Assembly: GCA_027924585.1 (NCBI GenBank)
Contig: BSBM01000252.1
Coordinates: 8,742,001 to 8,806,000 of the forward strand
Source of the DNA: Larix kaempferi
Taxonomy: Eukaryota; Streptophyta; Pinopsida; Pinales; Pinaceae
DNA: 64,000 nt
Direction of reading: 5' to 3'
Shown one piece after another: positions 24,025 through 35,155 of the stretch. Position 1 is the first letter of the stretch. Every line of letters begins with the position of its first letter. The notes below the pieces were generated by a model, which was given only the letters and a program-made list of their open reading frames with translations, searched no databases and had not been told where the DNA came from. Position numbers and translations under genes: made by a program.

Positions 24025-24888
24025 TGTTACACCTAAATATTGCCATCATAATACTCATTGTAAACCTCCCTGAAGTTCCCATGATTAAGAAGTTAAAATG
24101 GAAGTCTAGTGAGGTCGTCGCAAGTCACCTTTGTGCAGCATGTGATGGCGTAAGTTGTCCTACTGCAGCATGCGATGATGTCAGTTAAAATGGATAAAGG
24201 GCATCTTCGAGCCATTTCTCGAAGGTGTGCGATGTGGATCTCTATCCCCAACCTATAGGAGAGTTGGTATTCGGTTCCCTAGCCCTTTGGGAGGATCCCT
24301 TAGTCCTCTCCCACTATATCTCAACCTACCCTATCGTCTTAGTCCTATATATAGGAAGCTCATTCCCATTCCAAAGGGAGGAAGTCTATAGCACTTGCAT
24401 GCTGATGAAATTAGCTTAGGATATCCCTACTCATCTATTGGGAGACCCATACTTCCTTTGGAGGCTTTGGATTTGGCTTGTTGGAGGAGGATTGCGACGT
24501 TAAGCTTTGGTTGTAATCATCTCTCTTTTGTACTTCCCTCTTTTAATACAGTAATATAAACTCTTTCCACCAAATATTGTTGTGTTAATAATGTTTGTGT
24601 AGTTTACTTGCTTAACCGTTTACTTAGATCTGTTACTGTTTACATATGTTTTACTACTTGCATTGTTCCTATATGTCTTGACAGGTTTTGCAGCTTAGAT
24701 CTGACGACCGTGGAGCTTGGAGCAACATCAAGGAGAAAGATCTACAAACGAGAGGTAATACATCTAATCACTCGATCTTTAACTATATCTAGGAAAGTAG
24801 TTTCATATTCTGTCCCACTTGTTCTAGATTCACTTTGAACTAGGGAGATCACGCCTTAAGTCCGCTTTCGGTAGATTGTCCAGTAACA
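24025..24888 (+). repeat. Element C 3' LTR (864 bp)
   Basis: It repeats 9452-10337 with scattered, mostly transition differences and ends AGTAACA. TATGT (24889-24893), the right target duplication, follows. The TATA box is kept at 24346-24353. Confidence 0.85.
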
Positions 24889-24893
24889 TATGT

Positions 24894-25652
24894 AGAAGGT
24901 CACATTTTATCTACCACAGATGCACCAAGATAGAAGTGTAATGCAACAGAAGGCGCGCAGATTGATCTAATACAGATGTGCGAAGTCAAAATAACAACAC
25001 AACAGAGGATGCGCAGTATCAGTTGAGTTTGCGGATGCGCATAAACATAACGCCATACTAAACCAAAGTGCAGATAGAATAATGTCTTAAAGTATAAAGT
25101 CAAGTGTGCAATGTTGATGTATTCAAGTGAAGTAAGTGATACAGTTCAACAAGTGAAAGATCTCAGTATATAGAAGGTGCACACAACGGAATGAACAACA
25201 AATAATCTGAAGTGTGCGTGGATTAGTAGAACAACAAGGAAATATCTTCTACAGTGATTCAAGGGCGGCAGGATGGGGCAAGGAACAGGGGGTTAGTGTC
25301 TCCTTCCAGTTGAAGCTGGTAAATCAGGGAGTCGGTGCTTCCTTCAGGTCAGTGCCTCTAAAACCAGGGGGTCGGTGCCTCCTTCTAGTTGATGTTGGAG
25401 AACTTCGAAAGTTGGTGCTTCCATTAATGTAATCTTTATATTATAAGAGAGCGTTTCATGGTTTTTCTCCCGTTTGGGTTTCCATGTAAAAATATGTGTG
25501 TTCTGTGTGTTGTGTATGTGATGGTGAATGTTTATGTTTACAATGGATGCATAATTTAAAGTTTGTCTTAAATCTGATAAGAAGTAAAAATTGTTCATAA
25601 TTGCACTAATACTGATTCCCCCCCCCCCCTCAGTATTAATAAGATTCCAACA
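24894..25652 (+). repeat. Element B 3' LTR, right part
   Basis: It continues the LTR broken at 9451 and aligns with about 3655-4320 of the 5' LTR. It carries about 100 extra bp near 25286-25398, where GGGGTCGGTGCCTCCTTC-type units occur three times instead of once. A C homopolymer at about 25619-25629 replaces CCTGCCCCCAC of the 5' copy. It ends ATTCCAACA. Confidence 0.85.
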
Positions 25653-25657
25653 CATTG
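25653..25657. repeat. Right target-site duplication of element B (CATTG)
   Basis: It pairs with CATTT at 2732-2736. In the related element D the uninterrupted gag reads His-Asn-Ile-Gln at this point, consistent with the original target being ...CAACATTG.... Confidence 0.75.
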
Positions 25658-28600
25658 AAGAAGCAAGTATAGTGGAGGATGTGGCCATAGAAATTCCCAT
25701 AATCTACGTAGTCTTGGATAACAAACATGAAGAACATCAATTTAATATGATTGAGGTTGAAGGTAATATTGCCAATCAACTGATTTCCATTTTAATTGAT
25801 GCAAAGGAAGCCATAGTTATATTGCTCCTAATTTGGTTGAAAGATTTTAGTTTAAAAAAGTAAGCATGTGAATCATGGTTGGTTCAGTTGGCTACCGGAA
25901 CTAAAAGAAAAATCAATGAGATAGTAAAGGGTTGTCCATTAGATATGAATGGACTCCATGCTTTTGTAGATTTGAACATAATTCCTCTTGGTTCTTGTGA
26001 TGTGCTTATTGGGATGGACTGGATGGATGCACATCATGTTATTTTGGATGGCCATAATGGGACTCTCAATTGTCTTGATGAAGACAGAAAGCAGAATAGA
26101 GTGAAAGGCATTCCAAGGCCTATTTCCATGAGGAAGATTTCAATTCTGTAGTTAAAAAGGTGTTTCAGGAAAGGATGTAAGTTGTTCACATCTCATTTGG
26201 AGGAGCTAAAGAAGGGTAAAGTCCCTAGCTTGGAAGATTGACTAGTATTATAAGAATTCACATATGTGTTTGAGGAAATACTAGGTTTTCTACCTAAAAG
26301 AGACATTGATTTCTCTATTGACTTGGTACCTAGAGTTGCCCCAGTTTCAAAAATTCCATGTAGAATGAGTGCAACCGAGTTGAAGGTATTACAAACACAA
26401 TTGGAATAGATGTTGAAGAAATGATATATATGCCCAAGTGTGTCTCTTTGGGGAGCACCAATACTCTTTGTAAAGAAGAAGGATGGAACGCCAAGGTTGT
26501 GTATCGACTTCAGACAGTTAAACAAAGTAACTGTGGAGAATAAATATCATCTGCCTAGAATTGATGACTTATGTGATCAGTTGAAGGGAGCAGGGATTTT
26601 CTCAAAGATATATTTAAGATCAGGTTATCATTGGGTGAGGATAATGGATGAAGACATTAGCAAAGCAAATTTCATAACCATATATGGTCATTATGAGTTT
26701 GTAATGCTGCCATTTGGGTTATCTAATGCACCAACTACCTTTATGTGCTTGATGAATGGAATATTTATACAATATTTGGATAAGTTTTCCATTTTATTCT
26801 TATATGACATTCATATTTATTCAAAATTAGAGGAAGAGCATGAGAAACACTTGAGATTAGTACTACAAGTGATAAGAGAGAATCAACTTTATGCTAAGTT
26901 GAGTAAATGTTCATTTTAGCATAAACAAATTTAGTATTTGGGACACATCGTATATGAGGAAGGGATAACAGTAGATCCAAAGAAGATTGAAGCTATCATG
27001 GGATGGCATACACCCAAAAATATATTAGAGGTAAGGTAATTTATGAGATTGGTTGGATATTACAGAAGATAAGATTTATATAAGGCTTCTCAAAAGCGAC
27101 ACATCCAACTACATCATTACAAAATAAACGAGTCAAATTTGGATGGACACCACAATGTGAAGAAAGTTTTCAGCAACTAAAGAGATTGCTCACCAATTAT
27201 CGGGATTGTTGATCCAAATGAAGATTTTGTGTAAGCAAAGGTGCTTGCAAAGAAGGAATTGGTGGAGTACTCATGTAGAATGAGCATGTGGTTTGTTATG
27301 AGTACATGAAGCTAAAGGAACATGAGTAAAATTATGTCACACATGATTTAGAGTTGGTTTCTATAGTGCATGCCTTAAAGATGCGGAGACATTATCTTAT
27401 GGGTGGGAAATTTGAATTAAGAACGGATCATAGTGGACTGAAGTACTTGTTTGAGAAGCAAAATCTGAATGCTAAGCAAACAAGATGGTTGGAATTTATT
27501 TGTGAGTTTGATTTTGATATCAGACATATAAGAGGGAAAGAGAACGAGGTTGCATACACACTTAGTATGAGAGTACATACAATGCATGCTACAACCATTA
27601 GCATGTGTAAATCAGATTTAAGAACTAGAATCCTTGAGGTTGTTATCTCATATGAACATTATATTCAAGTAAAAGAAGGATTGCAAAAGGAATATGTACA
27701 ACATAGATACGAGGGTTATAGGTTGGAAGACAATGGACTTCTTATGCGTAAAATATATTTTATGTTCCTAAATATGTTGAATTAAGGAAACTGATAATGA
27801 ATAAAATGTATAAGGTTCCATATGCAGGACACCCTAGATACCAAAAGACAATCACAACAACAAGAAGTTAGTGTTTTTGGCCAAGAATGAAGGAAGACAT
27901 TGTCGAGTATACATCTAGGTGCATGGAATGCCATAAGGTAAAAGTGGAGCACATACATCCAGCAGGTTTGCTACAACCACTACTGATACTAAAGTGGAAA
28001 TGGGATGTGGTGACCATTGATTTCATCACTAAGTTTCTCAGGACAACAAAGAAACATGATTTCATCATTGTAGTGGTGGATAAGTTAACGAAGGCTGCTC
28101 ACTTTATTCCAATCAAATCCACGCAAAAAGCAACTAACATAGAAAAATATTTGTACGAAGGAGATCGCCAGGTTGCATGGGATACCAAAGGCCATTGTCT
28201 TAGACAAAGATCCAAAGTTTACTTCAAAATTTTGGAAAGGGCTATTTAAAGGATTTATAACAAATCTAAATTTGAGAACAACATATCATCCACATATAGA
28301 TGGGAAAACTAAGAGAGTTAATCAAGTTATTAAATATATGTGGAGAATGTATGTGATGGATTAACCATCTAAATGGGAAGATTATTTGTATTTGGTGGAG
28401 TTTGCATACAACAATGGATATCATGCTTCTTTGAAGATGAGTTCGTTTGAAGCCTTGTATGGTAGAAAATGCAATACCCCCGTCAGTTGGGACAATCCAG
28501 TAGACATAATAGTAATTGGGACATAATTGCTTAAGGATATGGAAGAGTAGACTATAAAGATCAAGTAGAATCTAAAGATGGCACGCGATATATAAAAAAA

Positions 28601-29052
28601 ATTGTGCAGATAAGGGCAGAGTAGCAAGAGAATCTAGAGTTGGTGAACATGTGTATTTGAAAATCAGGTCGAAGAAGAGTCTATTGAAACTTAGAATTTG
28701 TCCTCGGCTAGCGCCGATCTATTACGGGCCATTTGAAATCTTAGCTAGTATAGGACCTATTGCATATGAGCTTGCATTGCATGCTCACATAAAAGTGCAC
28801 AATGTATTTAATGTGTCGTTATTGAAAAAGTATACACTTGAACCTAACCACATTATTGATTGGGTTGTGATTCAAGTGGAACTGGAAGGAGATATTCTGG
28901 TGCAGCTAATGCACATCCTCAATAAGAATATTATGTTGCTGATAAATAGATCCATAGGACATGTAAAGGTCCAATGAACACATTACGACCCCGAAGAAGC
29001 AACATGGGAATTTGAGGATGCAATGTGGGAGGCATACCCACAATTATTTTGA
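25658..29052 (+). pseudogene. Element A protease to chromodomain, heavily degraded
   Basis: The protease active site is broken: ISILIDAKEA, where D has ISILIDPGSTH. RT starts near 26440 ([14 protein letters not shown]). Its catalytic box reads FLYDIH in place of x-DD-x, so the first Asp is lost. RNase H (ELRTDHSGLKYLF) is at about 27412. Integrase has the first and second Asp (TIDFITKF, VLDKDPKF), but its Glu is Lys (GKTKRVN, about 28312). The chromodomain-like tail (DPEEATWEFEDAM) ends with TGA at 29050, after an internal TGA at 28975. Multiple frameshifts separate these blocks. It joins to gag at 2736. Confidence 0.85.
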
Positions 29053-29079
29053 AAGATTTTATGTACACAGTGTTGATAT

Positions 29080-29084
29080 GCACC
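29080..29084. repeat. Left target-site duplication of element D (GCACC)
   Basis: It lies directly before the TGTAACGCC end of element D. Its partner ACACC is at 37749-37753. One base of five differs (G/A). Confidence 0.7.
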
Positions 29085-30524
29085 TGTAACGCCCCCCTCA
29101 TCCAATCCGGCCATCGGGAGGGGACGCTAGCCAAACTGGGCTCTCAAATTTTTCCCCAAAACCATAATACGATTCCCAACAATAAAATGTGTGCAGAAAC
29201 TTAATTAAGCATGCACAACGGAATTTAAAATCTATCCACACACATCTAGTATCCAAATACAAGCATAAACATTACAGGCATGAAATACAAACATTTTCAA
29301 ATTCAAATGCATGAGAATAGGCACTCTATGCAATTGGTTTTGTAATTAGAGCGATTTTTCACCCAACCATAGGCACTCCGTCCAGCATATACTCTTTTTG
29401 TTGGGAGGCCACCCCCAAGCTAGGCCATGAGGCCACCAGGGCGAGGAAACACCTACAGGCTTCTCTCTCTCAGCCCACAAACCATTCTGCTCTCTATGCT
29501 TAGCCAAATTCTCATACAGAGCTCTAAAGGGGTCTCACTCAACCCTCGCAACCTTGGCTTCCACAATACCTGCCCCACACAACACCATTCTAGCTTAGGC
29601 ATCCATTCATTGATCCACGATTCTCTTAGGCGATCCATCTTGCTGGGTGCTTCCAGTGTGTGCATAGAAGAAGTCCAACGTGATATTGGCTTCTATAGAA
29701 CCACCCTCAGCCTCAATTTGTGGCTTCTCAAGCACCTACGAGCAACATAACTCAAGGGTAAGGGTTCCTAGCTTGCCCAACCTCTCTGCTCACCTACAAC
29801 CAACAATATTTACTTCCAAATATGCAACATGGTCTCCAAATTTGAATTTTTGGGTTCAAAACAGCACGATAAGTTTATGTACAACAAGGGAGAGCTCTGC
29901 ATCCTCTAAATCTGCATGAAAGAATGAGAAAATGAGGATTGACTCCAAGGGATATGAGAAAATGGTGAAAAGACAACTGACATAACTTCTGCCAGTAGAA
30001 GAAAGGAATCCCAACAGCTGTAGACTGACTTCTGTCATGACAGAACTATCACAAAAGTGCAATCAGTCCCATGCTTCAATAACTACATGAAGTGACTTTT
30101 CCCACCAACCACACACATGCATTAATGATTGGAAAATGGTAAAAAAAGGAGATAATTGGGTTATTCTCATCACATGACAGAATTTTGGGTGAGTTCTAAG
30201 GTGGACACTTGGAAGCAAGTATTTAGTCACCCATGGGCCCCCCTTTCCTCTTCTCCTCTAGTGGAATCATAGCCCCTTTGGTGCTCTTTACATAACCAAT
30301 CTTGGACCATTTCATTATTTATGCACATAATATTTACATAATATTCTAAATCAGCATAAAATCCAACCAAACAGTGCAAATAAAACATAAACATCATACA
30401 TGCCTAGACATTCACTAGTCGAGCCTTGGCCTTGAGCTCTACACTAGGAATTCGCACTAGCAAATTTACATCATTTACATAGTATTGGATAAATACATTC
30501 CAAGTCAAAACTAGGGGTATTACA
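29085..30524 (-). repeat. Element D 3' LTR (1440 bp)
   Basis: On the plus strand it runs from TGTAACGCCCCC to GGGGTATTACA. It is the full-length version. The 5' LTR lacks the segment matching about 29674-30127. Plus-strand open frames at 29427-29919 are without family resemblance. Confidence 0.85.
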
Positions 30525-30540
30525 ATCCCCTCCCCCTTGG
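30525..30540 (-). promoter_or_regulatory. Element D polypurine tract
   Basis: On the minus strand CCAAGGGGGAGGGGAT runs directly into the LTR start TGTAATACCCC. Confidence 0.8.
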
Positions 30541-30569
30541 AATAAAATCGTCCTTGGTGTTTGTTCAAA

Positions 30570-31895
30570 TTACAACAAAAATGGATATGTCTCTCTCATG
30601 GCATCCTCCAACTCCCACGTAGCCTCATCGAGACTGAAGTGCTTCCATTGCACCTTTACCTGTTTGATGGCTCGGTTCAAGAGCAATGTCCTTTCCTGTT
30701 TAGGATGCATAGTGGCTTGTTTTGGAACTCTCCCTCGGGTTCCACCTGGATCACATCCCAATCAATCACATGGTTAGGATCATGTACATATTTCTTAAGC
30801 AAAGAAACATGAAAAACATTATGAGCTCTAGTATTAGCAGGCAATGCAATTCTATATGCAACTAGTCCTATTCTCTCAAGCACTTCAGAGGGCCCGCAAT
30901 ATATTGGTGATAGCTTGGCACAACTTCCAAGCTTCGAGGAACTCTTCCTTGGCCTCACTTTAAGGTAAACATGATCCCCAACATGAAACTCTCTATGCAC
31001 TCGGTTCTTATCTGCATAACTTTTGTCTATCTTGGGCTGCCTTTAAATTTTGCCTAATGTTTACAACCTCTTGTTCCATTTCCTTAAGCAATTCTGGCCC
31101 AAGTACAATTCTGTTCACTAGATTATCCCAAGTAACTGGTGTTCTACACCTCCTGCCATACAAAGCTTCAAATGGACTCATGACCAACGATGCTTGTTGC
31201 CCATTATTATATGAAAACTCTATGAAGTGTAGATAATCCTCCCACTTTGATGGTTTGTCCATCACATACATGCGTAGCATGTCTTCAAGCACCTAATTTA
31301 CCCTTTCTGTTTTCCCATTTGTTTGTGGATGGTAGACGGTACGAAAGTTCAGCTACGTACCCAAATCAACAAAAAGAGTTTTCCAGAAATTTGAGGTGAA
31401 CTTAGAATCCCTGTCTGAAATTATTTCTTTAAGCAAACCATGCAACTTGAAATTTTCCTTCATAATTTTTTTTGCAATAGCATCCGTTTTATACGTGGAT
31501 TTAACTGGTATAAAGTGTGCTGCCTTAGATAATTTATCCACCACGACCATGATGGAATCGTGCTGCCTCACCATCATTGGAAAACCTGTAATGAAATCCA
31601 TGGAAATCACATCCCATTTCCATTCTGGATTTGGCAAAGGCTGCAACAAACCTATTGGGTGTTGATGTTCAACCTTTACTTGCTGGTATTCCATACACTT
31701 AGAAATATACTTAGCAATGTCTTTTTTCATCCGTGGCCAAAAATATTGCTTTCTCGCTGTAGCAACTATTTTTTGGTATCCCGGGTGACCGGAATATGGC
31801 ATTTTATGGATTTCATCCATAACAATCCTTATCAAATCTGCCACATTAGGAATATAAATTCCGTTTTTATGAACAAGAAGTCTGTCACCTTCCAA
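30570..31895 (-). pseudogene. Element D integrase and chromodomain
   Basis: From 31895 the zinc region reads HPGYQK...CMEYQQVK, where Tyr replaces the last Cys. The core shows SMDFITGF and ISDRDSKF (both Asp kept) and, after a stop at about 31353, NGKTERVN with the Glu kept. The middle continues at 31292-31008 (FEALYGRRCRTP). The C-terminal part (31000-30677) moves to another frame: VGDHVYLKVRP, HNVFHVSLLKKY. The chromodomain is at 30761-30570 (VQWKHFSLDEATWELEDAM). Chromodomains of this group guide integration to marked chromatin. Stops and shifts inactivate it. Confidence 0.85.
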
Positions 31896-32128
31896 ATGTT
31901 AACCTTCATACCTCTTTTCCAAATTTTGCTGCTGCAATTTGTCCTTTATTTGCACATATATTTCATCTTCAACAATACAGTTAGTAATTTGTTTCTTCAA
32001 ATCTAGTTGGCAGGTACTAATGGCTGCTACATGCATCTCATGTACTTTTCTACTAAGTGCATCAACCACCTTATTTTCTTTACCTTTATGTGTTTGATTT
32101 CGAAATCAAACTCGCATATGAATTATAG

Positions 32129-33376
32129 TCATCTAGCTTGCCTAACATTTAATGTGGGCTGCTCAAACAAATATTTCAGTCCACAATGGTCTATCTTTAG
32201 CTCAAATTTTCTGCCCATTAAATAGTGCCTCCATACTTTCAAAGCATGCACTGTGGTTGCAAGCTCCAAATCATGAGTAGCATAGTTCTTCCCATGTTCT
32301 TTCAACTTCCTTGACTCGTAGCATACCACATGGTTATCTTGCATACGAAATCCTTCAAGTCCATCTTTACATGCATCTATGCATACCACAAAATCTTTTT
32401 TCGGATTTGCAATATTTAGAATTGGAGCACTTGTAAGAAGCTTTTTCAAAAGCTGAAAGCTTTCTTCACATCTTGATGTCCACTCAAACTTTATCCACTT
32501 CTTTTGCAAAGAAGTGATTGGGTGTGCGACCTTGGAGAATACTTCAATAAACCTCATGTAGTAACCAACAAGACCCATAAATGATCTCACATCTGTCACA
32601 TTTATTGGAGTTGGCCAATTCATGATGGCTTTAATCTTCCCAGGATCCACCTATATTCCCTCCTAGGAAATAATGTGACCCAAATAATGAATTTTATTTT
32701 TATAAAAGTCACATTTGCTTAACTTTGCATACAACTTATGCTCCCTTAGCAATTGCAAAGCCATTCTCAAGTGTTCTTCATGCTCTTCTTCATTCTTGGA
32801 ATAAATAAGAATGTCATCTGGAAATACAAGAACAAACTTATCCAAATACTTGTTGAAAACACTATTCATGAGACACATGAATGTAGCTGGTGCATTGGTG
32901 AGACCAAATGGAACCACCACAAACTCACAGTGCCCATACCTTGTTCTAAAGGTTGTCTTGTAAATGTATTATTCTTTGATTATCACTTGATGATAACCAG
33001 ATCTCAAATCAGTCTTTGAGAACACCTTTGCCCCTCTCATTTGATCAAAAATATCATCAATTCGAGGCAAGAGGTACTTGTTCTTCACTTTAACCTTGTT
33101 AAGCTGCCTGTAATCAATACATAACTTGAGCGTTCCATCTTTCTTCTTCACAAAAAGTACAGGTGCTCCCCATGGAGGCACACTTGGCCTTATTTACTTC
33201 TTTTCCAACAACTCCTGCAGTTGCATTTTCATCTCTAATAATCCTTGTGTACTCATCTTGTAAGGTGTCTTAGAAACGAGTGTAGCTCCTGGAACAAGAT
33301 CGATTGTAAAATCAATGTCCCTCTTTGGAGGAAGTCCTGGAACTTCATTAGGAAACAAATCCTTTAATTCTTGCAA
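32129..33376 (-). pseudogene. Element D reverse transcriptase and RNase H
   Basis: The frame is that of gag. RT opens with FPNEVPGLPPKRDIDF (about 33350) and continues with [13 protein letters not shown] and the catalytic FPDDILIYS near 32815, where both Asp are kept. LGHIIS follows, then RNase H ([26 protein letters not shown]). Stops at about 33191, 32966 and 32660 interrupt it. Only nonsense changes are seen here, so it could be a fairly young loss. Confidence 0.85.
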
Positions 33377-33601
33377 AACATAATGGTCTTCCAGCTTGGG
33401 AATTTCATTTCATGATTTCTCCAAAATATGGGATGCATACAATTGGAAACCTTTCGTACATAATTTTTTCAACTACATGGTTGAAATATGCCTAACATAA
33501 ACTAACTTTGGAATTCCCTTTACAGCCCTTGGGTGTCCTTCTTCATCAATACACTCGAAAGTCTGGTTGTAGAAATCAAGTTTAACTCTATGGGCTTCCA
33601 A

Positions 33602-33880
33602 CTAGTCCATTCCAATGGGAATATCATAGGAACCAAGTGGCAAAACATTCAGATTTGCAAAAGTGGATAGTCCACCCATTTCCAATGGAAATTTCTCCAC
33701 AATTTCACTAACCTTCCTCTTAGTTCCAGTGGCTAGTTGGACGAACCATGATTTACTATATTTTGATTTCTTAAAAGCACAAATCTCAACAATTTTAGGA
33801 CTGATATAACCGTGAGTAGATCCAGGGTCAATCAAAATAGAAATAGATTGCTTAGCAACCTTACCTTCAACTTCAACCAT
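33602..33880 (-). pseudogene. Element D aspartic protease
   Basis: SILIDPGSTHGYIS carries the D-x-G-S active site. LATGTKRKVSEIV and LGSYDIPIGMD (the end of the fold) follow. It is in frame with gag and RT. A short open part continues towards the RT at 33601-33377 with stops. Confidence 0.8.
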
Positions 33881-33886
33881 AGTTGA

Positions 33887-35155
33887 CTAATGGTCTGCTT
33901 GGTGGTCCTCTAGTGCTACATAAATCCTAGGGATGGTCCTTGCCACTTGACCCACTGTTTCAGCTCCTTGGATGTTGTGAACTTGCTTTTCACTCCCAAT
34001 CCGATGTGGACAGTTCATAAGCATGTGGTCCCTTCCACATCCCCAACATTGAAGTGGCTCTCTTGGCTTGTCTCCCATCATTCTATCTGGTTTAGTCACA
34101 CCCTGTGGTGGCTTCCTTGGTTGATTTCTGGATTGAGGAGATTTGAACCCCTTCTTCCTTTGGTCAAACTTCTCATTTTTCTTATCCTTCCATGCCTTAT
34201 GGAATTATAGTTTGCTTTTGTTTTGATCATAACAATACTTGGCCTTTCTTATGGACTCATCTAGAGTTTGAGGTTCATCAAACTCAATTCTATCTTTATA
34301 TGACTGGGGTAGTCCACTTAGAAAACAATGAATTTTCACCTTATCATCCCTGATATATTTGACATATTTTAGCAGCTCCAAGAATTTGTTTGCATATTCT
34401 TCCATTGTCATTTGTCCCAATTTCAGCTCATGGAACTCTTTGATTTTTCCATCATAGTACCTGTCAGAAAGGTACTTTTCCTTGAAGTACTTCTTGAACT
34501 CACATAATCTCCCTTTCATTGATCCTCTTTACTTGCCAAAGGTGTTCCCACCATATAGACACTCTTCCATTCAAATTGAATATGGCCACTCTTGCCTTCA
34601 TATTTCCTGAATATTCTTGGACTTGGAAATACTTTCACATCCCAAGAAGCCAATCCTTAGCTTCTTGACCAAATCTAACCTCACCATCAAAAGTAGGAGG
34701 TTTGGCCTTCTTAAATTCTCCATGAGAGTTGTTCTTGGAAGACCTCTTCCTCTTATTTCTATGAGGTGAAGAGCTTGAAACTTCAATGGATTCTTTAGAG
34801 TCAGATGACTCACTAGAAGAGATTTATGCAGTACAGGTCATATCTCTATAAATCCTTCTTGAACTATGGAATCTCTGTGGGAATGCCTCCTTGAGCTACC
34901 CCCACTCTTTTCCTGATTTTATGAATTTTTCCCATGGTTTATCTTCCTTTAAATGTCAGTTAAAATTTGAAGCATAGCTGCATTCAACTGATTCTGCTCC
35001 TCTTGGGCTCTAATCAGCCTTTCATTGTCTGCTCTGCAACTCTGCAGTTCCACCCTTAAGCTCCTCGTGGTTTTTGCAATGTCTCGGGGAGTTGCTTGGT
35101 TTCTTCTACCATTAGATTTTGTCTCTGCATTCTCAACCTGTACATTCTCTCCCAT
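33887..35155 (-). pseudogene. Element D gag
   Basis: It starts at ATG 35155 (MGENVQVENAE). A coiled N-terminal segment (LQSCRADNERLIRAQEEQ) leads to the capsid (KYLSDRYYDGKIKEF, FLSGLPQSYKD at about 34300) and a CCHC knuckle near 34048-34007 (CWGCGRDHMLMNCP). Stops near 34949, 34598 and 34205 break it, but it stays in one frame with the protease. Gag coats the element RNA. Confidence 0.85.

Larger units (their letters stand above)
9452..24888 (+). mobile_element. Element C: Tat-like Ty3/gypsy element with a second RNase H and an antisense gene
   Basis: This is a complete element of 15.4 kb. It has LTRs of 886 and 864 bp that look roughly 94-95% alike by eye, a primer-binding site, and a long leader. 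Gag carries a Gly/Pro-rich tract. Protease, RT, RNase H and integrase follow in one frame. An archaeal-type RNase H lies downstream of the integrase, then an antisense gene, a repeat-bearing 3' region and a purine tract. The extra RNase H and large size are features of the Tat branch. It inserted into B's 3' LTR, so it is younger than B. Stops throughout make it non-autonomous. Confidence 0.85.
2737..25652 (+). mobile_element. Element B: gag-only (non-autonomous) Copia-type LTR element inserted in A
   Basis: The ends are TGTTG...CAACA. The 5' LTR (2737-4320) is followed at once by an initiator-Met primer-binding site. A purine tract (8449-8460) precedes the 3' LTR, and the flanks carry near-identical 5-bp duplications. 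The internal region is 4.14 kb (4321-8460) and contains a Copia-type gag but no recognisable protease, integrase, reverse transcriptase or RNase H. It would have needed enzymes from a relative, matching what is called a TR-GAG element. Element C sits inside its 3' LTR, so B spans 22.9 kb here but is about 7.5 kb without C. Confidence 0.8.

Noticed and set aside
23087-24419. Plus-strand frames of 64-140 codons near the 3' end of element C
   Set aside because: They overlap the 3' UTR and LTR, overlap one another in different frames, and show no family resemblance.
25619-25629. Run of C considered as a biological signal
   Set aside because: The 5' LTR has mixed CCTGCCCCCAC at this place. A homopolymer of this kind may be slippage or a sequencing error.
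29427-30062. Frames of 60-107 codons on both strands
   Set aside because: They fall inside the 3' LTR of D, and the matching part of the 5' LTR is deleted or different.
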